64,000 nt of DNA from assembly GCA_905221605.1 (NCBI GenBank), contig CAJNDS010001280.1:312001-376000 (forward strand), given 5' to 3'. A model generated the notes under the pieces. It saw nothing but the letters and a program-made list of their open reading frames with translations, made no database searches and had not been told where the DNA came from. This document shows positions 29,363 to 39,187 of the stretch, piece by piece (position 1 is the stretch's first letter; every line of letters begins with the position of its first letter). The position numbers were made by a program, and so were the translations under genes. This DNA is from Symbiodinium natans. Its lineage: Eukaryota; Sar; Dinophyceae; Suessiales; Symbiodiniaceae.

Positions 29363-32300
29363 CTAAGAAGGTGTTCCTACAAGACCTAACGTGACTTTCG
29401 CAGCACGCAAAAGAGCTCTACCCAGTTTAGTCGGATAGATACCTGTTTCTTCGACACTAGCAAGTGAAACATGCTGATGACTTTTGTCACAGGGCTTTCC
29501 AGAGAAGATTTCACTCCACTCCTCTCGGTTTGTAGCAAAGAACCACCGCTTAAAGACCCCGTCGAAGGCACAACGGTCCACAACCCTTCCAAAGTTCAGA
29601 CCAAGGCGCTTCTTTTCTTTCAGATAACTTTCCTCCTTCCAAAGACCACAGTTCTTTGGCCATTCCTGGGTAACCAGGATCTCTTTGCAGCGGTCCTCCA
29701 GAAGTCGTCCTAAAGCTTTCCAAGATGCAACATGCTTCTTGACCTGCTCTCGCCACCGATGTCGAAACTTCGGGCGATGCCAGTTCTTAAAGCGGTAGCT
29801 ACATCCAGCGGTACACGGGGAAGCTATGTGGACATAGATCTGGGGCGGTTTCCTACTCAACAGACACAGCAAGACCTCTCCTAGAAACATTTGAGTACTC
29901 TTGCTTAAGAAGTCTTCTTTCTCAGTTATGCCTATATATGCTACTCGGTCACGAGCACACGCTCGGCACAACGCACTGTCCGTTGAACAAAACACCTCGA
30001 TCACAAGCAGAGGAACAGATCCCAACGCAAGGTCTCTTGCCACTGGCTCGTACTTCGCCAGGTTTGTCGGGATTTTCTCAAGCTTTTCACATACTTCTTC
30101 AAGTTCTTCCATTCGTTCACGAAGGTGTTCAGGAACTACAAGACCCTGAAGGTCTTCTTCACACACTCTTTCCAGTCCACACGCAACCAGCAAATGCTCA
30201 AGCAACAACTCCTCAGGAGATTTCGTCAGTCCATCGGCTGGATTCCGTTCTCCACTGATGAAGCTTAGAATCAGCCTTTCCAGGTGGACTAGCTCTTGAA
30301 GATAGCGATGACGAAGCTCCAGGTGCCGAACACGGCGTAACAACCCCGTCATTTTGCTAATCGACAAAGCGGCTTCCGAATCCGAAGCCAGGTGAATCGG
30401 AAACTCACCGGTCTCTCCTTTGGGCATTCCATACAGGAGCGTTTCCATGAGCAAAGACAAGTACACCGACTCTTTGGCTGCCTCAGTCAGGGCTGCCAAT
30501 TCGGCCTCCGCCGAACTCAACGCGGTCACCGACTGTTTCCGCGAGAAAGTTTTGATCATGATGCCATGCCACTTCACGATAGCACCAGACACAGAGCAAA
30601 TGTTCCATGACGCATCCACAAAGCCAGAGAGCCTGGTTTCCGAAGCGCAGCAAGGATACTCCAACGCTTCTACCGAAAATCGCTGAAGGTACTCAGGCAA
30701 AGCCATCACCCAGCGAACCACGCGTCTCAAGCAAGCTTCTGCCTGGCTATCTGGGTCACTCTGATACCGGCCCAGAAATCCTACCGGGTAGGACAAATGC
30801 GGCAACGTCAGGCTTGCCCACATCAACTTACCAAGCACACGTCTATAGCGTTCATACGCCTCAGTGCTGATAGGTGTTCCAGCCTCCTTCTTCCGGTACT
30901 CCCTCTCGAGGTTTCCCAGCACTGGTTTCACACCTTTTCCGCTAATGCCAAACTCTTCTCCAAGCGACTTCAAGTACCCCGGCTTCAGGCCAAAGAACAC
31001 AGGCCCGTGCTCAGTGGTTCGGGCGATCACTCGACCCAAGAACTCGAGCTGCCCAGTCTTGCCAGGTTCTAGAAGCCCTGTCTGCTTCATTTTATAGATC
31101 TTCGCTAGCTTAGCGTACAGATCCTTGGCAACTGGCGGATTCTGGGAAAAGATGATGAGATCGTCAACATACACTAACACCAAGGTCAGCGCACCATCCT
31201 TCTCAAGCCGGTGATGCACAGTAGGGTCGGCAGTCTCACCAAACCCAAACTGCTTACGCAGCGTGCTTGTAAACTCTAGGTACCAGCTCAGTGGTCCTAC
31301 TCTCAAGCCATTCATGGCTTTGTGTAGCTGCGCAAACAGCGGCTTGTTCTCCTCATCATACATCCCATTCGGAAACCGGATACACTCTACTCCCTGCACA
31401 GGCGCTTGCATGAAGGCAACGCTCACATCTGCTGACAACAAGGTGCCACCTCTGACAGCATGAATAGCAAGGACACCCCTCAAGGCTTCCAAAGACGTGG
31501 TGGGGGAATATATCCCATCAGCTAGAGGATTGGATCCAAATGCATAGTCTCTCACAACAAGACGAGCACGAACTCGTTCAGGGTTCGTGGCCGACGGTTT
31601 CGAAGTCAGAACCCACCTAGTCGTATGGATTCTCCGTGTAGCTCGTTTACGGGCCTCAGCTTCTCCTATAATCGTAGCTACACCAAAAGCATCAAGTTCT
31701 GAGAGCTCGAGTCTCATACCTTCTTCAAGATGCTTACGAGGCAAAACCTTGCCAGAAACTTCGCAAACCGCATTGTCCGGGACATGGACCCAAATCTTCT
31801 TTCCACCAAACTTCATACGGAACCACTCTTTGACATTATCTCCCTTACGGATTTTTGTCGTTACTCTCAAGTCAGGCCCATCAAAGAGTTGCCTAAGGCC
31901 ATGCTCATAGAGCCACGTCAGGCCCTCTTCCATGGCATCGTCTTCTCCTGGATCCATAGGGGCGTCGAGGTCCTCACGACCTACGCCTCCGGGAGGCTCA
32001 ACCTCCATGCCTGTTTCTTCAGGCACGTCCGAAAAATCCGGAGAATACCCATCCAACTCTCCTTCTTCTTCCATTGCTTCAGGGCCCTCAAGAGCAGGTG
32101 GTTCGGTGCGTTCAACAGGAAACTCAAGACTTCCTTCAGGGATATTTGGGGAATCAAGCGGCGGACTCGGACCATCGATTGGAACATCGAACTTGATGGG
32201 TCTTTCAGGGTCTTCCTTATTACCTCGAAGGTCACGCAAAGCAGCTTTGTCAAACTCCACTGGATCTTTGGCACGAAAAGAGCTGAAGATTTCCAAACGA

Positions 32301-35300
32301 GGGGGCTTTCCAATACCTATTGGAACAAAGACCCGAATCCCGGATCCATTAGCACCGTGAGGTCCTACATAGAGTGCCCTCACCAAGCGCTTTCCGCGGT
32401 GCTCTGGGTAGTCCTTCTGAGGCTTCCCAAAACCCACAACCCCAAACTCACAGCTCTTCACTGGCTGAACTGTCGACCCACGCAGTCTCTCCAACGGCGT
32501 GCTGTGTTCCTTGGACACATGAAACAAGTTATGCATCCTCACAGAGTACCTCATGGCCTCAACAAACAGATGGCTCCCTAGAGGCAACTTTTCACCTACA
32601 CGCTCTTCTAAGCCCAGCCAAACAGACCAGAACGCTTCTTTCACAAGGCAAACATGGCGTTCAACGATGCCCTTCGCTTGAGGTCTGTTTATCGCGAACG
32701 GGACCCAGTGCATTGACCTCCCCCCGAATGTCCGGTGTTTCGCTGCATTGCGGAAAACACTCTCGAGGAGATTTTCTTGGTCCCCGTGGACAACAATGTC
32801 CAATCCACTCAATCCCATTTCCGTAAAGGCTTTGCAAACCGATACAGCGGGCACTTCATCCTCAGGTCCTAAGACCACGGTATGTATGTACCCCGACACC
32901 ACATGAACCATGAGAAGGAAACGAACATTCTTTCCGAAAAATCCAAAGTCGACTTGCAACTCTCCGGGTCCGTGGTGGTGTTTCATGTGCTTCCTACGAG
33001 CCGGCACTCTCCCTCTAGCGCTTTGACATGTGTCACAGCAACTAAGATAAGGTTGGTGGCCCTTATTTCGGTGCGCCTTCAGCCGCTCCGAGGTCAAATA
33101 GACCGGAACCTCAGGATCCAGAGCATCGCTCACCACCTCCGGGGAACTCAGGGCACCCGGTTCACCTGAGGGAACATTCTCCACACGGGGTTTCTTTCGA
33201 ACATCGGAGGGCCTAGGGGGTTCACTTCCGCTGGGTTTCGCAAGTTCAGCTTCCAACGGATCAGGAATCAACTCTTCCTCCGACTCCGAATTCACAACAA
33301 CCGGGGTCGGCAAACCAGCAAGCATACGCAGGGCCTCAGAACGTGCCACGGCCTTCTTTTGCTCGGACCCCCGCAGGGACCCAAGCCCACACAAGGCCCA
33401 CTTCTTCAAGGCACGCCAACGTTTCATCATTGGCCCTTTTGCTTCCTCGCCCGTAGGCTCAGCTTTCAACTCACAAGCAAGCACGCCACGCAAAAACAAC
33501 AGGCGGCGCACAACACTCCAAGACCTACGTGGCACACGTCCTACCAAAGTTACACGCACAAACTTCAGCCTACTCCTACGGCGCACACTCAAAAGCTTCA
33601 CGCACCTACGCAGCCAACCTCTGAAAACCAAACCCAGAACCAACCCTAAAGCCAAGGCACTGCTTCCTTTCCATGAAGACCTGGGCACAGAGGGACAGTG
33701 TGCAGACCCATTCGCGGCAGGCAGGCTGCACTCACAGTCACCTACCAAGCACTCAAACGCTCCTACCCTACCTCCTAATGCACACAGCCAGTCTCCTACT
33801 GCAAACAGCAGGGCTTTCAGACCTACTCCTACCAATTTTGTGCATTGCGGCGAAGATCGGAGCAACTCATGCCCGGCTTTTAGGCCCTCAGGGCCCATAC
33901 CCAAGCATATCAATCCATCTCGGAGCCAGAGTCTCCCACATCCGAATTGTCCATAGGTGGGTTTGGAACCACCATACTCGTCTCTGCCGGCGGGGTCAAA
34001 GGAGAAGCGCTCCCCGGACTTCCAATGCCACCGACCATTGGCTCCATTGGGACCTCGGAACTCACGTCCATAGGGGTCCCAGGGGCACCGAATGCCTCCA
34101 CGGGCGTCATCGGCGTCTCGACCTCCATTGGAACCTCGCCCGCAAGCTCCCTCAATGTATCTGGGTGCGGTGTCGATGGAGGAGGTAGAGGAGGCGGAGG
34201 TATAGGCAGGCTTGCTTCCATAGGCGTGCCTGGTGCCCAAGATGGAGGAGGTAGAGGAGGCGGAGTTAGAGGCATGCCTGCTTCCATAGGCGTGCCTGGT
34301 GCCGAAGATGGAGCATAGGAAAAGACGGACGGCGTAAGCGGGGAAGGAGGGCTGAACGGCAAGAAAGCCGGAGGCCCTGGTGGAAAAGCGGGGCCCGTCG
34401 ACGATGATGGAGCCACCTCGGCTGTTGCAGCTCTCTTCATGTCGGCATGCAATCGAATCATTGCCTCGGCTTTTGCACGCGCTTGGTTGAGCAAAGCCCA
34501 CCCCGAAGGAGGTGGAGCTGGGGCACTTTTGTGAAGAGGCGGTGCCGTGCCACCCGACGCGGATGGTGCAACATCCGGTATTATAGTTGGCGGTTGAGCA
34601 GCCAAAGTCACCCGGCGGTTGCTCTGGACGAGCACGTCCGCCAAAAGCGCTCTCAAGTCGGCAGCCGGCACACGCTCGACCTTGAGCTCGTTTGGCAGAA
34701 TGCTTGCTAGCCCTGCCTCGAACAACTGGTATTGAGCAGGATGGCACCGCAACTCTCGAATCGCCTCCAGGTACAGAAGGAATTTCTTCAAGGTGAGCTG
34801 GATGCCAACCTGATTGTTGCGCCAGTACCCCCTTTGCTCGCATGGAAGGTGCGGTTGGCGGATGGTAGCACTCACATCGGCAACTACCACCCCCATGGTG
34901 GTCAAAACATAGCCATACCTTGCATACTCTGCACGACGGTCGTGCTCCTCGACGAGGGTGTCCGTCAAAACCGACTGGTCCACCGTCGGAGCAGCAATGG
35001 CTCGCAGCTCGGCAATGAGCATAGGTTGCTTCACCGGAATGCCGCTTGTATTGATCACCAACTCCTGTGTCTCCAACTCCCCAAGGCAGGCTGGAATCCC
35101 CAACAGCCGTTCGACCGAGCCAGGGGTCGAGGTAAAAAGGTCGATGTTTTGGAGAAGCTGCCTCGAAAGAGACAGCTGACCTTCCTCCTCGAAACGGTGC
35201 GCAAGACGAGCAATCATGCTCGTCGAAAAGGCTTCCACCTGGGCCACACTCCCACTTTGGGAGTTCACAAGACAGAGCGGAGGCGAGGCTTCCGGAAGCT

Positions 35301-35743
35301 CCATCCTTTACAAGGTCCCTTACACAGGCTCCAGGCTTTGAGCAAAACACTCCTAGAGCACACAACACCAGCAATGCTTTCAGAAACACTCCTGGCCAAC
35401 GCAAGCTCCGAAAGGCACACTTCCTCTCTTCACTCTGTCCCAACAAACACTCAGGCACACAAGCGCTGGGGTGCAAGTCACTCCTACGTCCTACACGCAA
35501 GACACTCCTACTCCTAATGCAAACACTCTGAGGCTGGAGCGGCACAGGCCCTACCCCTACGCACTCAAAACCCTTGTCTCCACAGCGTGTGTCCCTACTG
35601 GTTTGCTTCTCCAAAGACGTGTTGCTTGCAGACTTAAGCAAAACAGCTGCGGCGGAACATAAAGCTTCAGCACAACATGCAGAGGGTGGGGTTTCCAGGT
35701 CTACTCCTACTTTTGCAACTGCAGCATGCTCACATCCACTCAA
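29363..35743 (-). CDS. copia Pol: integrase - RT - RNase H - methyltransferase-like tail
   Basis: One open frame of about 2,126 codons. It starts by overlapping the end of the gag/protease ORF in another frame and has no good ATG there, so a frameshift is needed for expression. Integrase: HHCC motif (AHRNKGH, CCDTC) near 33080-33020, Asp residues near 32950 and 32800 (VVHGDQEN) and Glu near 32660 (GIVERHV). Reverse transcriptase: YVDDLIIF near 31171-31150. RNase H: FVDASW near 30620, SSAEAELAAL near 30510, ASDSEAAL near 30385, NPADGLTK near 30240. The last ~240 residues contain LLVIEVFCSTD (about 30015) and IASPCTAGCS (about 29825), a degenerate match to C5-methyltransferase motifs I and IV. 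Its first ~800 codons are mostly not Pol: the part over 33910-35304 appears to be a shadow of another ORF. Confidence 0.8.
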   Translation of the reverse strand: MSGCEHAAVAKVGVDLETPPSACCAEALCSAAAVLLKSASNTSLEKQTSRDTRCGDKGFECVGVGPVPLQPQSVCIRSRSVLRVGRRSDLHPSACVPECLLGQSEERKCAFRSLRWPGVFLKALLVLCALGVFCSKPGACVRDLVKDGASGSLASALSCELPKWECGPGGSLFDEHDCSSCAPFRGGRSAVSFEAASPKHRPFYLDPWLGRTAVGDSSLPWGVGDTGVGDQYKRHSGEATYAHCRAASHCCSDGGPVGFDGHPRRGARPSCRVCKVWLCFDHHGGGSCRCECYHPPTAPSMRAKGVLAQQSGWHPAHLEEIPSVPGGDSRVAVPSCSIPVVRGRASKHSAKRAQGRACAGCRLESAFGGRARPEQPPGDFGCSTANYNTGCCTIRVGWHGTASSQKCPSSTSFGVGFAQPSACKSRGNDSIACRHEESCNSRGGSIIVDGPRFSTRASGFLAVQPSFPAYAVRLFLCSIFGTRHAYGSRHASNSASSTSSILGTRHAYGSKPAYTSASSTSSIDTAPRYIEGACGRGSNGGRDADDARGGIRCPWDPYGREFRGPNGANGRWHWKSGERFSFDPAGRDEYGGSKPTYGQFGCGRLWLRDGLICLGMGPEGLKAGHELLRSSPQCTKLVGVGLKALLFAVGDWLCALGGRVGAFECLVGDCECSLPAANGSAHCPSVPRSSWKGSSALALGLVLGLVFRGWLRRCVKLLSVRRRSRLKFVRVTLVGRVPRRSWSVVRRLLFLRGVLACELKAEPTGEEAKGPMMKRWRALKKWALCGLGSLRGSEQKKAVARSEALRMLAGLPTPVVVNSESEEELIPDPLEAELAKPSGSEPPRPSDVRKKPRVENVPSGEPGALSSPEVVSDALDPEVPVYLTSERLKAHRNKGHQPYLSCCDTCQSARGRVPARRKHMKHHHGPGELQVDFGFFGKNVRFLLMVHVVSGYIHTVVLGPEDEVPAVSVCKAFTEMGLSGLDIVVHGDQENLLESVFRNAAKHRTFGGRSMHWVPFAINRPQAKGIVERHVCLVKEAFWSVWLGLEERVGEKLPLGSHLFVEAMRYSVRMHNLFHVSKEHSTPLERLRGSTVQPVKSCEFGVVGFGKPQKDYPEHRGKRLVRALYVGPHGANGSGIRVFVPIGIGKPPRLEIFSSFRAKDPVEFDKAALRDLRGNKEDPERPIKFDVPIDGPSPPLDSPNIPEGSLEFPVERTEPPALEGPEAMEEEGELDGYSPDFSDVPEETGMEVEPPGGVGREDLDAPMDPGEDDAMEEGLTWLYEHGLRQLFDGPDLRVTTKIRKGDNVKEWFRMKFGGKKIWVHVPDNAVCEVSGKVLPRKHLEEGMRLELSELDAFGVATIIGEAEARKRATRRIHTTRWVLTSKPSATNPERVRARLVVRDYAFGSNPLADGIYSPTTSLEALRGVLAIHAVRGGTLLSADVSVAFMQAPVQGVECIRFPNGMYDEENKPLFAQLHKAMNGLRVGPLSWYLEFTSTLRKQFGFGETADPTVHHRLEKDGALTLVLVYVDDLIIFSQNPPVAKDLYAKLAKIYKMKQTGLLEPGKTGQLEFLGRVIARTTEHGPVFFGLKPGYLKSLGEEFGISGKGVKPVLGNLEREYRKKEAGTPISTEAYERYRRVLGKLMWASLTLPHLSYPVGFLGRYQSDPDSQAEACLRRVVRWVMALPEYLQRFSVEALEYPCCASETRLSGFVDASWNICSVSGAIVKWHGIMIKTFSRKQSVTALSSAEAELAALTEAAKESVYLSLLMETLLYGMPKGETGEFPIHLASDSEAALSISKMTGLLRRVRHLELRHRYLQELVHLERLILSFISGERNPADGLTKSPEELLLEHLLVACGLERVCEEDLQGLVVPEHLRERMEELEEVCEKLEKIPTNLAKYEPVARDLALGSVPLLVIEVFCSTDSALCRACARDRVAYIGITEKEDFLSKSTQMFLGEVLLCLLSRKPPQIYVHIASPCTAGCSYRFKNWHRPKFRHRWREQVKKHVASWKALGRLLEDRCKEILVTQEWPKNCGLWKEESYLKEKKRLGLNFGRVVDRCAFDGVFKRWFFATNREEWSEIFSGKPCDKSHQHVSLASVEETGIYPTKLGRALLRAAKVTLGLVGTPS
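33910..35304 (-). CDS. 464-codon ORF embedded between protease and integrase
   Basis: An ATG at 35304 opens 464 codons in a frame different from Pol, on the same strand. The first ~250 residues look like a folded, leucine/alanine/arginine-rich helical protein. The rest is proline-rich with repeated APGTPMEA...PLPPPS blocks and an acidic end. The Pol-frame translation of the same DNA is Cys/Ser/Gly-rich and low in quality, so this frame is the likely coding one. On both sides the minus strand carries repeats of TAGGAGTG-like text. Copia elements normally have integrase directly after protease, so this looks like captured or inserted DNA. No family recognised. Confidence 0.55.
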   Translation of the reverse strand: MELPEASPPLCLVNSQSGSVAQVEAFSTSMIARLAHRFEEEGQLSLSRQLLQNIDLFTSTPGSVERLLGIPACLGELETQELVINTSGIPVKQPMLIAELRAIAAPTVDQSVLTDTLVEEHDRRAEYARYGYVLTTMGVVVADVSATIRQPHLPCEQRGYWRNNQVGIQLTLKKFLLYLEAIRELRCHPAQYQLFEAGLASILPNELKVERVPAADLRALLADVLVQSNRRVTLAAQPPTIIPDVAPSASGGTAPPLHKSAPAPPPSGWALLNQARAKAEAMIRLHADMKRAATAEVAPSSSTGPAFPPGPPAFLPFSPPSPLTPSVFSYAPSSAPGTPMEAGMPLTPPPLPPPSWAPGTPMEASLPIPPPPLPPPSTPHPDTLRELAGEVPMEVETPMTPVEAFGAPGTPMDVSSEVPMEPMVGGIGSPGSASPLTPPAETSMVVPNPPMDNSDVGDSGSEMD

Positions 35744-37860
35744 ACGCTCCTGTAAAACATGCTCATGCAGCTCGTGTTCCCCACATGTTGCTTCACTGAA
35801 AATGCTCGCAGCAAAAACTTAAAAGGTGTCACCTCCAATGCTCTTCCTACGTTGGGCGGTGCCTTCTTCTGCACCTTATCCACTTCCATCGCGTCGTCGT
35901 TCGGGCTCCACCCCGGCTTGGGTGAGTCCCCTTTGCTTCTTCTTCCTTTCGGCTTTGCCTTGGTAGGGCCAGTCTCCTTAGCCAACGCCCACCAGCTCCT
36001 GGCTTCACGAACCAAAGGCACCCACATCGAGGAACCTCGTTCCGTCTGCTTCACCAAGCAGCTTGCTCCAGGCTCTGAGGTGAGCCAGGTACTCCATCCC
36101 GAAAGGGATGCTTGCCAAGAACTGACTACGTTGAAACCAATCTTGCAAACCAAGACCTGTTGAAGCACTACGGGCCCCAACTTCCCAAACTTCACCCGAA
36201 TGTCAACCAACTTGACACATTCCATGGGCGTATCGCTAGCACTCATGAGCACAGGAAGAGGTCCCGAATGCTCCTTGACGACTTCGTAAAAACCCAACGC
36301 ACTCTCTGACAACACGTGGCAGGTGGCTCCACTATCAATGAGCCATGCGAAAGAGCTATTCCTAGAGGAGGACTGGTTCAGTCTCTCGATCTCTCCGTTC
36401 GTCATGGTGAGACGAGGGGGCTCAGCTTCATTGGGCTCATTAGTTCTTGTCCCCGGACCCAAGCCACTCAGATGATGAGACCGCATTGCCATCACCTGAT
36501 CAGACTGCTCGTCTTCCACAGCTCGGCCCTTGGGCTTTCCTTTGTTCTTTGGCTTCCCCTTGGGCTTTCCACCCTTTCCTTTGTCTGTCTTCCCTTTGCC
36601 TTTGCCCTTCCCTTTAGGGCTCTTCTCTCGATTCTTGGACCCAGAAGGCTTGCCACCTTTCGGTTCATCCCTCTTCTTCCCTTTGCCAGAGCTCTTGTCG
36701 GGGCACTGCCAACTCATATGGCCTGATTTGCCACAATTCCAGCAGAGGCCGCGCTCCCCAACTGCATTCAGCGAACCAGCATCACACAATCGGGTTTGCT
36801 CCTCGTAGAACCGGATGCTTTCAACCAGTTCCTCCCAGCTCCCAGACTTCCCATGCAGGACAACGTCATGCCTACACTCTGGGCTGACAGATTGAAGAAG
36901 AAGGGTTGAACGATCAGATGCTCCAAGCCTCAGTTCAGGGAACCGATGCAGCTTCTGGTCGACCTTCCCAAGCTCGTCCTCAAGGAAGCGGACGCAGTCA
37001 AGCGGTCGCTTGTACGAACTCGCCTTCGAAGTTAGGCGAAGGGCTTCATCTCTCACAGCAATGGCCTCCATGCGAAAGACAATGCTGAAGGTCTGGTGCA
37101 TTTGACGCATCACCTCATAACCACAAGCAGCTTGTCCTTGACGCATCGACGTGCTTCTCACCAGTTCCATCCCACGTTCGAACTTCTGCAGACTTTGTTG
37201 CAGGTAGTAAACAGCCTTGCCGAACGCGATGCTGCCGGAACTGCCATGTCAGACTGCTTGATCTCACGGTCATGCGTCATTGCCTGGCGCAACTCATTGA
37301 CATAGTTGTCGTCTATCAACGCCAGCCAGGAAGCAAGCACCTCGCACTACCGATGGTGCTCCTCCAGCTCTCTCACGCCCTTTTCCCATCGACACAAAAT
37401 CGATGAGCGGCAATGGCAGATACTTCTCTGCACGGTTACTTCCAACATGCAGGTTCTGTGATGGCGCCGGTGGAGGAGAAGAAGCCTTTTCCGTAGGACT
37501 TCCAGCAGCTGCTGCACTTGAAGCACCCCCAAATGGGTTGCTCACAGCTGCAGACAATGCTTCCTGCTCACGTCTTCTCTCGTCGGCCTCATCTTTGCCA
37601 CCAAAACTTGAAGTGTCTGTTGCTGATTCTGCATCATCATTTGCTGACTCTGCATCATCTGGACCATCATCTGCTGGAGTTGAGGGTCAAGTCCGACGAC
37701 CGTGGCGGGTCCTCCCGCTGGAGCAGAAGCTCCAGGGGGTTGTGTTGGCGGGTGTTGCCCGTCCTGGGCACCACACGGGGCCAAACAAAGCTTCGTCGTC
37801 TTCGTCTTCAGGCACAGGTCGACAGCCCGGGGTCAGCCATGGCTTCTAGTTTCTACGAGC
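35740..37860 (-). pseudogene. copia gag and protease, frameshifted
   Basis: The best-preserved part is 37170-35740 (476 codons): a Gag helical domain, a CCHC knuckle (CWNCGKSGHMSWQC), a lysine/glycine-rich linker, then an aspartic protease motif (WLIDSGATCHVL). Upstream, Gag-like text continues in other frames: a Met/Gln-rich segment (37784-37542), one containing SNPFGGASSA (37557-37294) and one containing DDNYVNELRQAM (37340-37158). At least three frame changes are therefore needed, and the 5' half of gag is broken. The protease frame ends at 35740, overlapping the Pol frame by a few nucleotides. Confidence 0.7.
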
Positions 37861-37870
37861 GTGCTACACA

Positions 37871-37883
37871 CGCTCCGCTACCA
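37871..37883 (-). promoter_or_regulatory. primer-binding site, initiator-Met tRNA type
   Basis: On the minus strand TGGTAGCGGAGCG begins immediately after the LTR end (…TTTTCACA). It resembles the complement of the 3' end of eukaryotic initiator methionine tRNA (ending …GCUACCA), the usual primer of Ty1/copia elements, with small mismatches. Confidence 0.65.
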
Positions 37884-37993
37884 TGTGAAAACACAGCAGC
37901 AGCGCGCTAAACCCTCTTTTCTCACGACTTGAGCCAAAGTCATAAGCCGGAGTTCGTCAGTGAAACTCTCTACACACAGGTGAAAACTCTGCT
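37884..37993 (-). repeat. 5' LTR of the copia element, truncated
   Basis: TGTGAAAACACAGCAGCAGC... matches 14713-14823 and then stops at GTGAAAACTCTGC. On the sense (minus) strand it carries a leader-like block (37949-37926: TCCGGC…GACTTTGGCTCAAG) about 40 nt before the LTR end, where the R region is expected. Confidence 0.65.
37926..37949 (-). promoter_or_regulatory. spliced-leader-like sequence inside copia LTR
   Basis: Sense strand: TCCG, 8 divergent nt, then CTTTGGCTCAAG. The last 11 nt equal the 3' end of the dinoflagellate leader and the first four equal its 5' start. The same block is in the LTR at 14781-14758. It may be the trans-spliced 5' end of the element mRNA, fixed in the LTR by reverse transcription. 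Confidence 0.5.
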
Positions 37994-38277
37994 TGTCGGG
38001 AGGATCTGATACTGGCCTTCAAGGCTCTTAACCTTCTCGCATTGTCGGAGTGCCTTTCTCCAAAATGGCGGCAACAAGTCCAGGCAATTTGACCGTGGTG
38101 CGAAGGTTGGGCTTGCAGGTGGTGAAGAAACACGCTCAACAACCAGCATAAAACATTCGTCTGATAGGCAATGCAATGAGCCCCTGAAGTTGAGCAAGTC
38201 TCATTGAACACGTTAATACTTCTGTTGCGTAAGATGGCAACGCCGTATGCCCGTAGAAATAACTCAGCCTTCTGCAG

Positions 38278-38605
38278 TCTCAGCAGTACAGTTGAACTAG
38301 TTGAACTCGTCTCGTCCTGCAGTTGATTTCTGTCCAAACGGCACTGTCAGAGGCTTTCAAAAACGCTTGTTTCAAGCAATTTCAAATCGCCTGCAACGAT
38401 AGCTGTCGTGTTGCGCTGAAGTAGAATCTCTTGTGGAGGTGGTATGTTGTGTTCGCAGCCCGTGAATTGTTGTCCTTGTTGCTACTGGTTGCGGCTGCAA
38501 CTGTGGGGGCTGGAGAGGTGTAGTTAATTTTGCGGGCCAAATGGACTCCCTGAACTGGGACCCCCAGACCCCCTTTCCTGGCACGACCTCGATGCTGTTT
38601 GACCA
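38278..38605. repeat. rearranged fragment of the 3.1-kb unit
   Basis: Matches the end of the right arm plus the sequence after it (12028-12340 region), including GTGGGGGCTGG and GACCCCCAG. It differs by several substitutions, so it is an older copy. Confidence 0.7.
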
Positions 38606-38805
38606 ACCGCCTTACGGAAGAGCAATGTAACAACTCTAGTATCGCCACCGCACTGCGCCCCCGAACGTAGGCATACAGGAAGGCATGGACCTCCAAAAAA
38701 GAATGGTGTAATCCTCCATTTCACAACTGTCGCAATCGCCTTGGTGCCGCTGACTGTAGCGCATGGGACGCAGGTCTTTTGGCTGCTTAATGGTCTTCCC
38801 AGCCC

Positions 38806-39060
38806 TTGGGCAAGAAGATCAACGACGTGGTGGTCCAGAAAGTGGGAAGAGAAGCGGACCTTGTTGCCAATGCTGTTTCACAAACCCCGCCAGATGTTCA
38901 GACATGTCTGCAACGCCTTCCACGGCCGCCGGTGCCTGTCTCCGGCGAAACCGCCTTCAAGCTTTCAGTTGACGAAGAGAGCCTGGTGGATTCTCTTCTG
39001 GCTAATGGAGATTCCCTTTTAAGAGTTCAGACTTGCTGCTTCACAGTTGGCCTTCCATAA
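38806..39060 (+). other. possible coding fragment, unrecognised
   Basis: A plausible protein-like open stretch (GKKINDVVVQKVGREADLV and onward, rich in D/E/V/L) of about 84 codons. There is no recognisable domain and no clear start or splice context. It could be a decayed exon. The rest of 38606-39163 holds nothing recognised. Confidence 0.25.
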
Positions 39061-39187
39061 ATGGTGGTCCAGAAGGCCGCCAAGGCCTTGTCCTCCCACT
39101 TAGAGTTGTGATGCTGTTCTCATCTCTTAGCTGGACACGTTCCATGGGCTTTCGAAGAGTGGTGTTAAGACACCTTTGAGCTCGATC

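Larger units (their letters stand above)
29232..37993 (-). mobile_element. Ty1/copia retrotransposon, degraded, with partial LTRs
   Basis: Minus-strand order: partial LTR (37993-37884), primer-binding site (37883-37871), broken gag with a zinc knuckle, protease, a ~2.4-kb insertion carrying a separate ORF, integrase, reverse transcriptase, RNase H, a methyltransferase-like tail, then a GCGGGGG purine tract directly before the LTR start TGTGAAAG at 29247. PR-IN-RT-RH order is diagnostic of Ty1/copia. Both LTRs are truncated: only ~110 bp at the 5' side and ~16 bp at the 3' side match the fuller LTR at 14713-15107. Confidence 0.8.
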
